A stretch of 64,000 bases of DNA from Asparagopsis taxiformis (Eukaryota > Rhodophyta > Florideophyceae > Bonnemaisoniales > Bonnemaisoniaceae). Position numbers and translations under genes: made by a program. The stretch lies in contig JALQPE010001760.1 in NCBI GenBank assembly GCA_030407315.1, positions 25,367 to 89,366 of the forward strand. Reading direction: 5' to 3'. Each line of letters opens with the position of its first letter. The stretch's first letter is position 1. This document shows, one piece after another, positions 43,324-52,310 of the stretch. The notes below the pieces were generated by a model. It had not been told where the DNA came from and made no database searches. It saw only the letters and a program-made list of their open reading frames with translations.

Positions 43324-44335
43324 GGCTGTAACTATTTACGAGGGCTACTTATTGCGTGAGACGTTTGCGTGCTGACTATTTCTGCGACTTGAGCGTGGGC
43401 GACATGTAGCTGGTGTAATGAATAAACGTTGTCAAATTTGTCTATAACTAGATGTTTGATACAGCTGCAACGCGTTGAATGTGTTGGTGCATAAAGTTTT
43501 GTGATGAACAAGATTTGACGCATGTGCATGGACATGATTTCACGCATGGGATTGGACCAACTCATGTGGAAAGTTGCCAGTGTAATGATGTAGATGAAGA
43601 CACAACAATGGCAATGTGAGTGATATGAGCAAGTCGGGTAAGGACAATTGGCATGGGCGAGGAGCGACAAGCAGACAGCGGCGGTTACTGCGTGCTGGAG
43701 CAATGTTGTTGCAGAGAGAAGATGCGGTGTTCCATACTGCAAACGTTTGGCTTGGCGGTGAGCTGATGGTGAACATACAAAGGAGGCGTTCACGAGGTTT
43801 TATTCCGACGCTGATCAGCGAGTGAACAAACATAACTTGCTACACAACGCCGTGTCCCACTCGAAACATTTTGCTATACGTCGACGTCCACACTGTCATA
43901 ACACGCGTAACGACCATCGTCAGCAATTGCGCCTCTGGTGCTGGTACATGGAATCTCGGCTCCTGCATACAATCCCCTCGCGGTCAGTGTCCTTCCACAC
44001 TCGGCTCCTTCCCGCAATCGCTGAACAGCTTCAATGCGACTACCGACTCTATTCCGGTGTCCAATCGCTGCGCCGGAAGCGCGCCCACATCTGATCATTC
44101 GACTTGCAGTCCTACGCGACGCGATTGGATTGCATTCAATTATTGCCTACGCTTCCAATTTTTCATCCAAATAGCAGTTTGTACCTCACCTGTCATTCGC
44201 ATCCTGCACTTGTACGTCCAGTTTCCCTCCGCATCTTCAACAATACAAAAAGAATTTCCCCTCATGCATTGTTAACATTCATTCGTCTGCGCCCCAACCC
44301 TCCGACCGTAAAAGCCTTTATCAGTACCGTCAATC
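43324..44335. other. intergenic with a possible orphan exon
   Basis: Plus-strand codons from about 43829 to 44275 are open. Their middle (from SNCASG to CSPTRRDW) is Ser/Cys-rich and looks like a secreted protein, but there is no ATG in frame after the preceding stop, so it would need an upstream exon. The minus-strand frame at 43332-43793 starts at GTG and is not convincing. Confidence 0.35.
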
Positions 44336-45103
44336 ATGGTCGGCCAACACAACGGTACGTCATCCAGTGCTCGCAAGTCCCGCTTCCGATCCATCAAGCT
44401 TCCGTGTATTGCACCAAAACAGACTGAGCCCTCGCCCACACAAGAGGCTCTGACAAATCAACCTGACAACAACCCAACCATGCCTCAAAACTTGCCTAAA
44501 CCAGTTGCTCCCACAAAGTCCTCCACTACTGTTGCCGAAGAGACTCCTGAACATGCTCTCGTCAAAGTGGAGCCCATTCGTAAGGACCTTCCCGCAGATG
44601 CAAGGCTTACGCTCGCCATGTTCTCCAAAGCCATTTCCAATATAGGCCAGGAACTTATCGGGCTAGCAATGGAGTGGGACGCTGGTACCTATGAACGTGA
44701 ATATCGCTACCAACGTTATGGAGATGGCCCTATTCATTATCCCCCGCGTCTCCCGAAACATGTTGTTAGTTTGCCTCGTGCAGAGGCTTTCCCGTCCGAA
44801 CAGATTGGTCATACAGCCGCTCGCATCCACAACTTCATCCGCGCCCAGCTCCCGTTAGTGGCGCGTATCAGCAACCCAAACAAAAAGAGCGCTTTTGCTG
44901 ATATTGGACACGACGTCTTCCGTGCCTTCTTTGATTCCCCAGACTTGTTCTCCATGCCTGGCCCAATTATCTCCAAGCATGAGAACCATTGGTTGAAGGA
45001 CGAAATCTTTGCAGATCAGTTTTTGAACGGCTGCAATCCTACTGTTATTGAAAGGCCAGGAACATGGCTCACGTCCGCAAAGTTATGCCGAAAGAGCTAC
45101 TAG
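44336..45103 (+). CDS. lipoxygenase, N-terminal part (frame broken)
   Basis: This frame gives the first 240 or so residues of a lipoxygenase. The N-terminal 70 residues are Ser/Thr/Pro-rich and could be a leader, and no PLAT domain is seen. The catalytic domain begins around residue 80. Near the end is the conserved lipoxygenase segment HENHWLKDEIFADQFLNGCN, followed by PTVIERPGT, after which the true reading continues in the next phase at about 45064. The last dozen codons of this frame are therefore not authentic. The shift corresponds to one missing base. It could be a real disabling mutation or a sequence error; the rest of the gene is intact, which favours error or a very recent mutation. 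Confidence 0.82.
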   Translation: MVGQHNGTSSSARKSRFRSIKLPCIAPKQTEPSPTQEALTNQPDNNPTMPQNLPKPVAPTKSSTTVAEETPEHALVKVEPIRKDLPADARLTLAMFSKAISNIGQELIGLAMEWDAGTYEREYRYQRYGDGPIHYPPRLPKHVVSLPRAEAFPSEQIGHTAARIHNFIRAQLPLVARISNPNKKSAFADIGHDVFRAFFDSPDLFSMPGPIISKHENHWLKDEIFADQFLNGCNPTVIERPGTWLTSAKLCRKSY

Positions 45104-46518
45104 ATGAATGTGAATTGGCTCATGGTCGTTCCGTACAGCAGTTGCTCGACGACAACGATCTTTTCTTTGCTGACTATGCCATTTTGCAGAGCCCCGGTCT
45201 TTGGAAGGGGTATGATGAAGAGACTGGTTGCTACTACAACGAGATTCTGTTCGAGGCTGTCGGCAATACCCCACCTATGACCAAGTTCTTCTATGCCCCT
45301 TTTGTTGCCTTCTACAAAAACAAAGAAACTGGTTTGCTCGGCATCCTCGGTATTGTCCTAACCAGGCATGAGAACAAGCCCAACGAAGTTTACAACCCTC
45401 GAACATGCAGTTCCAACCCCAACATATATGCATTTGCAAAGATGCACGTCTCATGTGCTGATAACCAATTGCATCAGTTCTACTATCATCTTGGTCGCTG
45501 CCATCTTACCTTTGAACCATTTGGCGTTGCAGTGAGAAACGTTTTCCAGTTTGGGTCAGAAGCTGCGAAGGATCACATGGTGGGTCGTCTTTTGCAGCCT
45601 CACTTTTCGAACCACATGGCTGTCAACTGGCTGGCAAGGAACACACTTGTCGCAAGTGGAGATGGCGCGATTCCGTTCACAGACGCAAGCTTTGCTCTTG
45701 GGGCCAAGGGTGGTTTGACTGTTTTTGCCATGAAATACGTCAACTGGAAGCTTCAAGAGCACACATTCCCTGCACAGCTGAAGAACCGTGGTTTTGATCC
45801 ACAAGGGGATGATGGCCTGTCAAGATATTTCTACCGCGATGACGGCATGCTCATATGGAAAGCACTTGAAAAATATGTCGACACGGCTCTGAGGGACTTT
45901 TATTCGTCAAAATTGACTGACGAGGCAGCGGCAAGCAAAGAGCGTGACAGCAAAATCCAAGCCGATAAAATACTTCCATTGTGGTGCAGCGAGATGAGAG
46001 ACGTGGACAAGGCGTATGTGCCTTCTTTCCCAGCCAAGTTTACATCTCTGGAGCAGCTACGTGATACAATAACCACAATAATTTACAACGTCTCAGCGGA
46101 ACATGCGGCAGTCAACTTTAGCCAGGAACGATATCTGAGTTATTGCCCGAATCGACCCAACTCACTGTTCAAGCCTGTTCCCAAGCCAAGCGCAAAGAGC
46201 GACCTCAATCTTCTAGGTGATATTCTTGCAATCCATAGGTCGCGTGGTGATGACGAGGGAGCATCAATGCCGTTGAGCTTTGCGATGTTCCAGGTGCAGT
46301 TCTCAAACCTGTTGACGATTCCACCTGTCAATACGTTGGTGCGGCTGGATGCTTTGAAGTACGAATGTCCCAAAGCGTATGACGGTTTGATGAAAGACCT
46401 GGAAAGGATTCACTACGTGATTAAGGCTAGGAATATCCAGCTGGAGGAAAGTTATCCACACCTGGCACCGTACGAATTTCTCGATCCAGTGCAAATCCCA
46501 CTTTCTATTGAAATTTAA
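45064..46518 (+). CDS. lipoxygenase, catalytic part
   Basis: Lipoxygenases are non-haem iron enzymes that add O2 to polyunsaturated fatty acids to form hydroperoxides, in red algae and plants feeding oxylipin synthesis. All iron ligands can be seen in this 484-codon frame: His137 and His142 in LHQFYYH, His347 and Asn351 in EHAAVNF, and the C-terminal Ile484. Other family landmarks are EPFGVAVRNVF, LLQPHFSNHMAVNWLARN after the first His pair, CPNRPN, and the C-terminal PYEFLDPVQIPLSIEI. The ATG at 45064 is only the first Met after the frameshift and is probably not a natural start. The preceding frame supplies the N-terminus. Joined length would be about 725 residues, reasonable for a lipoxygenase without a PLAT domain. 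Confidence 0.88.
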   Translation: MAHVRKVMPKELLDECELAHGRSVQQLLDDNDLFFADYAILQSPGLWKGYDEETGCYYNEILFEAVGNTPPMTKFFYAPFVAFYKNKETGLLGILGIVLTRHENKPNEVYNPRTCSSNPNIYAFAKMHVSCADNQLHQFYYHLGRCHLTFEPFGVAVRNVFQFGSEAAKDHMVGRLLQPHFSNHMAVNWLARNTLVASGDGAIPFTDASFALGAKGGLTVFAMKYVNWKLQEHTFPAQLKNRGFDPQGDDGLSRYFYRDDGMLIWKALEKYVDTALRDFYSSKLTDEAAASKERDSKIQADKILPLWCSEMRDVDKAYVPSFPAKFTSLEQLRDTITTIIYNVSAEHAAVNFSQERYLSYCPNRPNSLFKPVPKPSAKSDLNLLGDILAIHRSRGDDEGASMPLSFAMFQVQFSNLLTIPPVNTLVRLDALKYECPKAYDGLMKDLERIHYVIKARNIQLEESYPHLAPYEFLDPVQIPLSIEI

Positions 46519-46967
46519 GTCGTAGTTCATATTTCATTCTTAAAACTGTTCTTTTTGTACTCATTGTTGTGATAATTGCAAAAAAGATAGTTTGGCCAAA
46601 TTATCGTAGCTTATCGCAATTGTGTCAGAAAATCTTCAGGCTACTGTATTGAAAATTTCAGGACTAATACTCGCTATCACCTGGCGTGTTAATTTGGGTC
46701 AGCGACCTAATATGGGTCATCTTTTTCATTATATTTTGAGCGCTTTGCTCTAAACTTTCCCGCGAAACATGAGAATCACCGTATATCGCCGAAACGGTAA
46801 TAAATAGATGGTTTTTGAGCTCGCCAATCGTTCCAACGGCCTTTCTTTCATATACACTCACCCCATTCTTGATGGAACACTGCAGGGTAGGTGGAATATC
46901 CCTCCCGTCCTTACCAAACATCCCATTCTTTCGTTTCGGTTGCCTCGGATAAATTCACGGTTACTGA
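46519..46967. other. 3' side of lipoxygenase, edge of mobile DNA
   Basis: AT-rich downstream region, then the leader of the transposase fragment. A minus-strand frame at 46664-46921 is open but unrecognised. Confidence 0.4.
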
Positions 46968-47230
46968 ATGGCTCAAAAAAAATCTGCAGCATCTCAAGCG
47001 TCATTATTTCGTGCAGCAGCGCTTGCAATCTGCGAGCAAAACTACTCGATTCGAAAAGTAGCTCTTTCATTCGGTCTGTCGAACTCGAAGCTTCAAAGGT
47101 ATTTGCGGGGAGAACTTTGTTTGGACAGAGAGCGGAGAGGGCGGAAGCCGATTCTTCGAGAGGGTGAGGAGGCGGAGATATCACTGTGGTGCAATGCTCG
47201 GAGGAGGGGTTCCCTTCGGCACAGCGTGAG
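46968..47230 (+). pseudogene. pogo/Tigger-like transposase fragment (N-terminal HTH)
   Basis: An ATG-led frame starts with an N-terminal helix-turn-helix of the psq/CENP-B type: AALAICEQNYSIRKVALSFG, then LSNSKLQRYLRGE. It continues with RRGRKPILREGEEAEISLWC and a Gly turn, the usual linker into the second DNA-binding part of pogo-group DDE transposases. Resemblance ends at about residue 80 and no DDE catalytic region follows, so only the 5' end of the gene is left. It marks the left side of the mobile-DNA zone. Confidence 0.55.
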
Positions 47231-48057
47231 GACAGTTCGAGATCCTCCTAGTCCTGGTAGGTGGTAGAGCGTCGAATCTCCGGTGTTCTCGTAACGGGTT
47301 GTAAGTACGTTCCGGGGACTCTATTAGAATCTGAGGGATACAGTCACTTGTCAACTTCCAGGAGTATCCGGTTTCTGTTACTGAGGAACTCGAGAGAACG
47401 AACAGGTAGCAGCGAAGTGCAGTTACCGAAATGGTGGTCCACTTGGTAGATGTGAACCCAGAAGGAAAGGGGGGTGGTTCACTGGGCACAATGTGAGCCA
47501 AAGGGGGAGAAAAGAGAAATGAAGACGCCAAGTAAGGTGGCGATAGCCGAGCACACCTTACGCGGGGGCGGAGCCTTAGATGGATGTAAACTCGGGTGGT
47601 CAAAGACTTGTCTTGGAAAAGGGGGGACCACAGTCCACTGCCAGTCACGGATCCGGTACCACGGAACGGGGAGAGCGGAGCTCGGTGGTTAGTAGGCCGT
47701 AGGCCACGGGGAGCTTCGGAAGGCCACAGCCGATGAGCCAGTATCGCGAAAATGTCACAGGCTTGCGCATGAGTGGGCGGTCGTAGGCCAAAGTCCGGTA
47801 GGGGTGGAAAGAAACGAAACGAAATATCGAAACGAAAGTAACAAACAAAAAAACGGAAGAAAGGAACGAAAAGAGGGGAATGAGAACTTCCGCGGTCACC
47901 GCACTGATGAACCAACGGTTGTTATCGAGGTCCGGAAGCGCGCCAAGCGTAATGAGCCACAGTCACAGATAAAGTTCAATCTGCAGAGAAGGTGGGTACC
48001 ACTCTAGCAGCCAACTTCCGGTGGTTTACAATCCTAAGGGTCTAAAAATACCCTGGG

Positions 48058-48065
48058 TATAAATA
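48058..48065 (+). promoter_or_regulatory. TATA box before the methyltransferase element
   Basis: The sequence tataaata lies 16 bp before a perfect hairpin and about 400 bp before the ATG at 48457. Confidence 0.4.
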
Positions 48066-48073
48066 TGGCTGCT

Positions 48074-48101
48074 GGAGTCTTCGCCGGCCGACGAAGACTC
48101 C
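48074..48101. repeat. perfect 10-bp inverted repeat (hairpin)
   Basis: The arms ggagtcttcg and cgaagactcc match exactly and flank an 8-base GC-rich loop. If the TATA at 48058 is used, the hairpin lies at about the start of the transcript. Confidence 0.85.
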
Positions 48102-48456
48102 AAAAGAAATCCTAGAATACAAATAAATAGCTAAACTAAAATAAATTACAATGTTTTGAATATATGATTTGCTGCGGATAGACTGTCAGTGAGATCCCGC
48201 CGAATAGGTCTGGACCAAATCCAAAAGGCCACACGGGTAAGGCGTGTTGCACTACACATCCCCCTGGTTAAGAGGAAACCACATATTTTCCCAAAATTTG
48301 GGGTTTCGCGAAATCCGTCCTCAATTTTTTTCGAAATATCGTGCTGTACGGCATTTGCTGGAAGCATGAAACATCTCGACATAGCGGAGATACCGTATCG
48401 CCAGACTCCCAAGCTCTTCCCCAGCTGTCCCCCCTATATCTCTTTGTTCCTCGATA

Positions 48457-50058
48457 ATGCCCCTCGATCACGGAATACATTTTCCAACGTTCAATGAACT
48501 ATCCGCCGCAGGCCTTCTTGAAGACCCAGTTCTGCATTTTCAGGCTCCCTGGTTTTGTTCCGATACTGCTAACGATGAGGTGTTCTTGCGTAGGTTTGTC
48601 GATGCGGACGAGATTCTTCCAGGCGGGATTCCCCTTTCTGCGGTAAAATCGTTCGAGTGGATGAAGCGAGTAGCTGTACCGTTCGTGTGCCTAGATGTAG
48701 GGCGCCCGGTGTGGCGGCAAGGACGCCGGATGTACTTGGTAACCCAAAGGGCGGTGCGCGAGGCGTTAGCTGTTACAGTTGTTGAGAAGGTTTCTTGGTT
48801 GACCAAAACGGTTTTGGTCGATCCCATATACAATTTGGATTTGTGAGCTTATCGTGACGATCGCGAGATTCCGTACGTTAAAGGCATGATGAATCTTGCG
48901 TCACATATTCCAAAATGGCATGGCATCGTCGATGTCCACTCGGGCGCTGTCATATGGGGACAGTCTCCAGATGACGCTCCCTTGCTCCCTCCAGACTACC
49001 GTTCACGGAAAAAGGCGACCTTAATATTTTGGTCATCAACCGTACGCCTGGAACGGCGGACGAGGTCTAAGGCGGGGGTACTCGCCTTGTGGTATAATAC
49101 TGAGGTTAATCTCCTTGCAACCGAACATCTGCCAGGTAGGTTCATGATTTTGACCAGTTGGCGGCACCAGTGGGAGGTTCCCGGTGGATTCTGGGCGGAT
49201 ATGGACCCGCCATTGGCGTATATTGGGTCCAGGGTCATAAGCGACAACTGTTCGGGGTGGTGGGTAGTTATCATCACTTCCTGGGTTATTAGCGTTGGTT
49301 CCTACCTCGTGTTGGAGGCGTACGATACGTGGAGGCTTTGGTGGCTTCCGACTAAAATCCTTGATGCCTTTGATCGGCTTGGTCCCGCCATGAATGGCGC
49401 TGTCCTGCCAAATAGGGTTGCAGACCTTCAGCGGTTCGCTGCCAAGATACGAGTCATTGACTGGCGTGGAGTTCCTGGTTACCAGAATCAACGAAGCAGA
49501 GGTGTGAACCGCTCTCCTGGTAGGGATTGTACTGCCGGTGACTTTGTCTGGATTGATCCACATACAGCTGAGATCATTCCGGACGAAGAAGCTAAGCAGA
49601 AACGTTCCGCTGGGTATTGTGGTGACTTACCATTCTTTGAAGTACTTCTTCATCAGGCGGAGCCACCGAGGACGTTTGCAGATTTGGAGCGAGATAATCA
49701 TACCGGTAAGACCCGTCACAATGAAGCCGACGAAAGCAAATCCGCTCAGCTGAATTCAGTTTCCCTGCCGTTGGCTTCGACTATTGTGCCTCCACCTTTC
49801 AAGGCCGTTGGTGAAGATAATAATACAGGAGCGAGTTTGAATGATTCGGGCAGGTCTGAGGCAGAACCGTGCAATTTGCCGGGGAATGCAGTAAATGACG
49901 AGCCAGAATTACCGAATTACTCCGATCTTAAGGCACCGGATGAGGTGATCGTAACCATCCCATCGTACCCTGAAGCTGTAGGTACCGTGTGGACGAATGT
50001 GATCCACAATCATTTTTATAACATATTTGGCTGGTTCGGCCTCATCCTACCTGGGTGA
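48457..50058 (+). CDS. ORF1 of the methyltransferase element, with one in-frame stop
   Basis: This phase is open from the ATG at 48457 to the TGA at 50056 except for a single TGA at 48844-48846, giving 129 plus about 400 residues. The sequence flows through the stop without change of composition, so the two parts are best seen as one protein of about 533 residues. The first part is acidic with many Trp and Val. The second has Trp-rich segments (WWVVIITSWVISVGSYLV is hydrophobic enough for a membrane or core helix) and a low-complexity acidic end. No family is recognised. Position directly before a DNA methyltransferase suggests a partner or targeting protein, but this is inference. Some of the break could be sequence error, though a substitution to a stop is less typical of that. 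Confidence 0.5.
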
Positions 50059-50116
50059 TTCGCCAATAGCGTTTCCGTACGCGTCACTTGTAGCGCTCGG
50101 GGACACATACCATAGT

Positions 50117-51550
50117 ATGGCGGCGCAAAACTTCATTCAGCAAATTCTCATGATTGCTTCAGAACAAGACCTATTCAAGGAATCTCCAGAGGATGTCGCC
50201 TTCATCAACTCCTATCGCAAACCTGAGTCCTCTCCGGCCTCCGACACAGAACGGTTCACACGAATCCCGGCTCTGGCCTCGGTGGAGAGATCTCTCACGG
50301 CTTTCCGTCCAGGTACTCAGCAGGACTTCACTCCTACCAATATGGATGTTGTAACAGAAGATGTCGTTGAGCCCAGCAGCTCCGTCACCAGACGCACTGC
50401 TGATGCGATGCAGCAGGATGGTGATGACATTTCTCGTCCCGGTCAGCCCGCATCGAAGAAGACTCGTCTGGATCCTTCAGCTCCACAAACCGCCGAGGAC
50501 AACCAAGGAGACAACGAAAACGTCTTGACGTTCGACGAAGACCAAGAAGATGGCCCCGTCATCGCTTTCGCTCCCCCTCTTGCCAGTACAATGGACAATT
50601 TCGCTCGCGTCTTCAATTGCTCCTTCCGCGGTCTCGAAGAGGCATACAAGTCAGCCTCTGCCGCTGCTGCTGATTCCAATCCCCTACCCCCTCTCGAAGG
50701 CAACGTCCAACTCGTTCTCACCGACCCGCCGTACAACACAAGGAGGAATGCTGGTCTCCCTAACTCATAGTATGACATACTCACTGACCGGGGTATAGAA
50801 GATTGCGTCGCAATGATGTCCAGGATCCTCCGTCCAGGTGTTCATGGTCTCATTTTCACCTCGTCGGTTCTTTTCCCCAAATGGTCCCAGGCTCTGGGCG
50901 AAGTGGTTTACCCGGATCACACTCAGATGTTCTCCGTGGACAACCAGCCGCTTTTCTGCATCCGCCACCGGACCAACTACTCTTCCACGCCCCTTCGCAT
51001 GACAACAAGTCTAATGAATATGGTTGAGGTAGTTGTCCACGTCACAAAGCTGGGCGCCGGTACCGCCGGCTGGGGACTCGTCAACTATTCCCCACACGGT
51101 TACGTTTGTTCCACCTTTCAACCCTGGACAAACATAATCAACAACATCCCCTGTTTGTCTCATGAAGAACGAATCACCGTCGTGGACCCTCGCAACGCCA
51201 AGCGCAAGATGGCTCTCCGACCAGAGCAGAAGACAAGTGCTCTTCTCAAGGAAATTATCGCTCGTTTCTCTCAGCCCGGTGACGTCGTCGTCGACATGTT
51301 CGCGGGCACATACTATACCGGTATAGCCGCCCTCACCATGAACGACGGTCAGTACCACACTTTCGTCGGGTATGAGCAGCAACAATACTGCCACGACGTC
51401 TCCTTTCCCAAGCTACAGCTCGCGTTTTGCGAACAGCTCTCCGACGGAAATTTTGCCTCTCATTCCTCCTCCGAAGTTCAGGGCCTGGCAACTGCACACG
51501 TCCAAAAGTATCGTGCTGAGGTTCGCAATAACACCCCGTCTGGTGCACAC
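50117..51550 (+). pseudogene. DNA aminomethyltransferase (beta motif order), broken twice
   Basis: The first ATG in this phase is at 50117; the frame is open upstream into the end of ORF1 (from about 50013). The N-terminal 150 residues are acidic and disordered. The catalytic part then shows motif IV (VQLVLTDPPYNTRR), a PGVHGLIFTSS strand, a KTSALLKEIIARFSQPGD segment with VVVDMFAGTYYTG (motif X/I), and VGYEQQQY (motif II). Motif IV before motif I is the beta-type order of bacterial and phage DNA N4-cytosine and N6-adenine methyltransferases, rare in eukaryotes. A TAG at 50768-50770 interrupts the frame just after motif IV, in sequence that otherwise continues. The gene is cut at 51550 by the Ty3 element, so its C-terminus is not in the window as a joined reading. 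Confidence 0.65.
51546..51550. repeat. 5-bp target site duplication (left)
   Basis: The sequence cacac directly precedes the 5' LTR and is repeated directly after the 3' LTR at 63996-64000. Confidence 0.85.
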
Positions 51551-52233
51551 TGTCGTACCGCCTGGCGGTCCTCGCTGATCGAGCCGTGTCGCTTCCCTAT
51601 TGGGTACCCACTTACGGGATGTGCCAATCAGAAGGCACCAGCCAACTGGCGTGTTTCCTATACTTAGGACCAGCTATGGCTGACAAATAACCCCACCCGG
51701 GCCTATCGGCCCCGGCCAAGACCCCACAAGGGGCAAATTTTAACTTAGGCTGATCAGCCATACATTACAATGTAAGCCTATTGGCAATGACCTCGCGGGT
51801 AGGCGAGCGCCAGTAATTGGGTTCTGATTGGTCACTAACTGGATATTTATTCCTAACCACTAACCCTAGCTTACAGTAGACTTAGTATAAAACGGCCACT
51901 GGAATAGCCAGTAGGCACGGTTTCTAGAGTAACGTAAACTCAAGTGGAATTACGACCCACAGGAACAGTGTTCGCATACCTATTGTTCAACCCCTCTCCG
52001 GGAAAACCTTAGGGTTAGCCAACAGCTCGACGGATTACGTCATCTTGCTCCATTAATACGCATCTCGCGTGAGCGCTATAATCGCACAACCCCCTCCGGG
52101 TAGCGATCCCTTCTCTCTCACGAGACTACCCGCCGGGTACCTATAAGGTTCATCTGCTCTACCACTTCCTCTACCGAGGCTCGGGACACCTGTCGGGTGG
52201 TTTGCCGCTCTAGCGGATTTTCTACCTGCTACA
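51551..52233 (+). repeat. 5' LTR (683 bp)
   Basis: It begins tgtcg and ends ctaca (TG...CA) and matches 63321-63995 throughout, with differences that are largely single-base gaps. It contains a TATA box at 51886 and a perfect 12-bp palindrome, ggctgatcagcc, at 51748-51759. Confidence 0.95.
51886..51893 (+). promoter_or_regulatory. TATA box in 5' LTR
   Basis: The sequence tataaaac probably drives the genomic transcript. The 3' LTR has gataaaaa at the corresponding place. Confidence 0.55.
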
Positions 52234-52234
52234 T

Positions 52235-52252
52235 TGGTCTCTCGACCTAGAA
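52235..52252 (+). promoter_or_regulatory. primer-binding site
   Basis: The sequence tggtctctcgacctagaa begins one base after the LTR end with the TGG that pairs with a tRNA CCA end. The tRNA was not identified. Confidence 0.5.
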
Positions 52253-52310
52253 CCTTGTACCCTCGGGTAAGTCTCTTTGAGAGAAATTTTCCTTCACAAT
52301 CATCTTCACG

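Larger units (their letters stand above)
47231..48456. other. leader or LTR-like region before the methyltransferase element
   Basis: No credible gene. A purine-rich stretch (47800-47890) leaves the minus strand open for 244 codons, which I regard as compositional. At 48058-48065 there is tataaata, then a perfect hairpin (48074-48101), then aataaa-type sequence at about 48121. That compact order resembles the U3/R part of an LTR or a strong promoter. Confidence 0.35.

Noticed and set aside
45064..45103. ATG at 45064 as the natural start of a short lipoxygenase
   Set aside because: The preceding frame encodes conserved lipoxygenase sequence directly before it, so the break is a phase change, not a start.
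47181..47915. Minus-strand open frame of 244 codons
   Set aside because: It lies over a purine-rich stretch that removes stops on the opposite strand, has Phe/Arg/Pro-biased composition and no recognisable motif.
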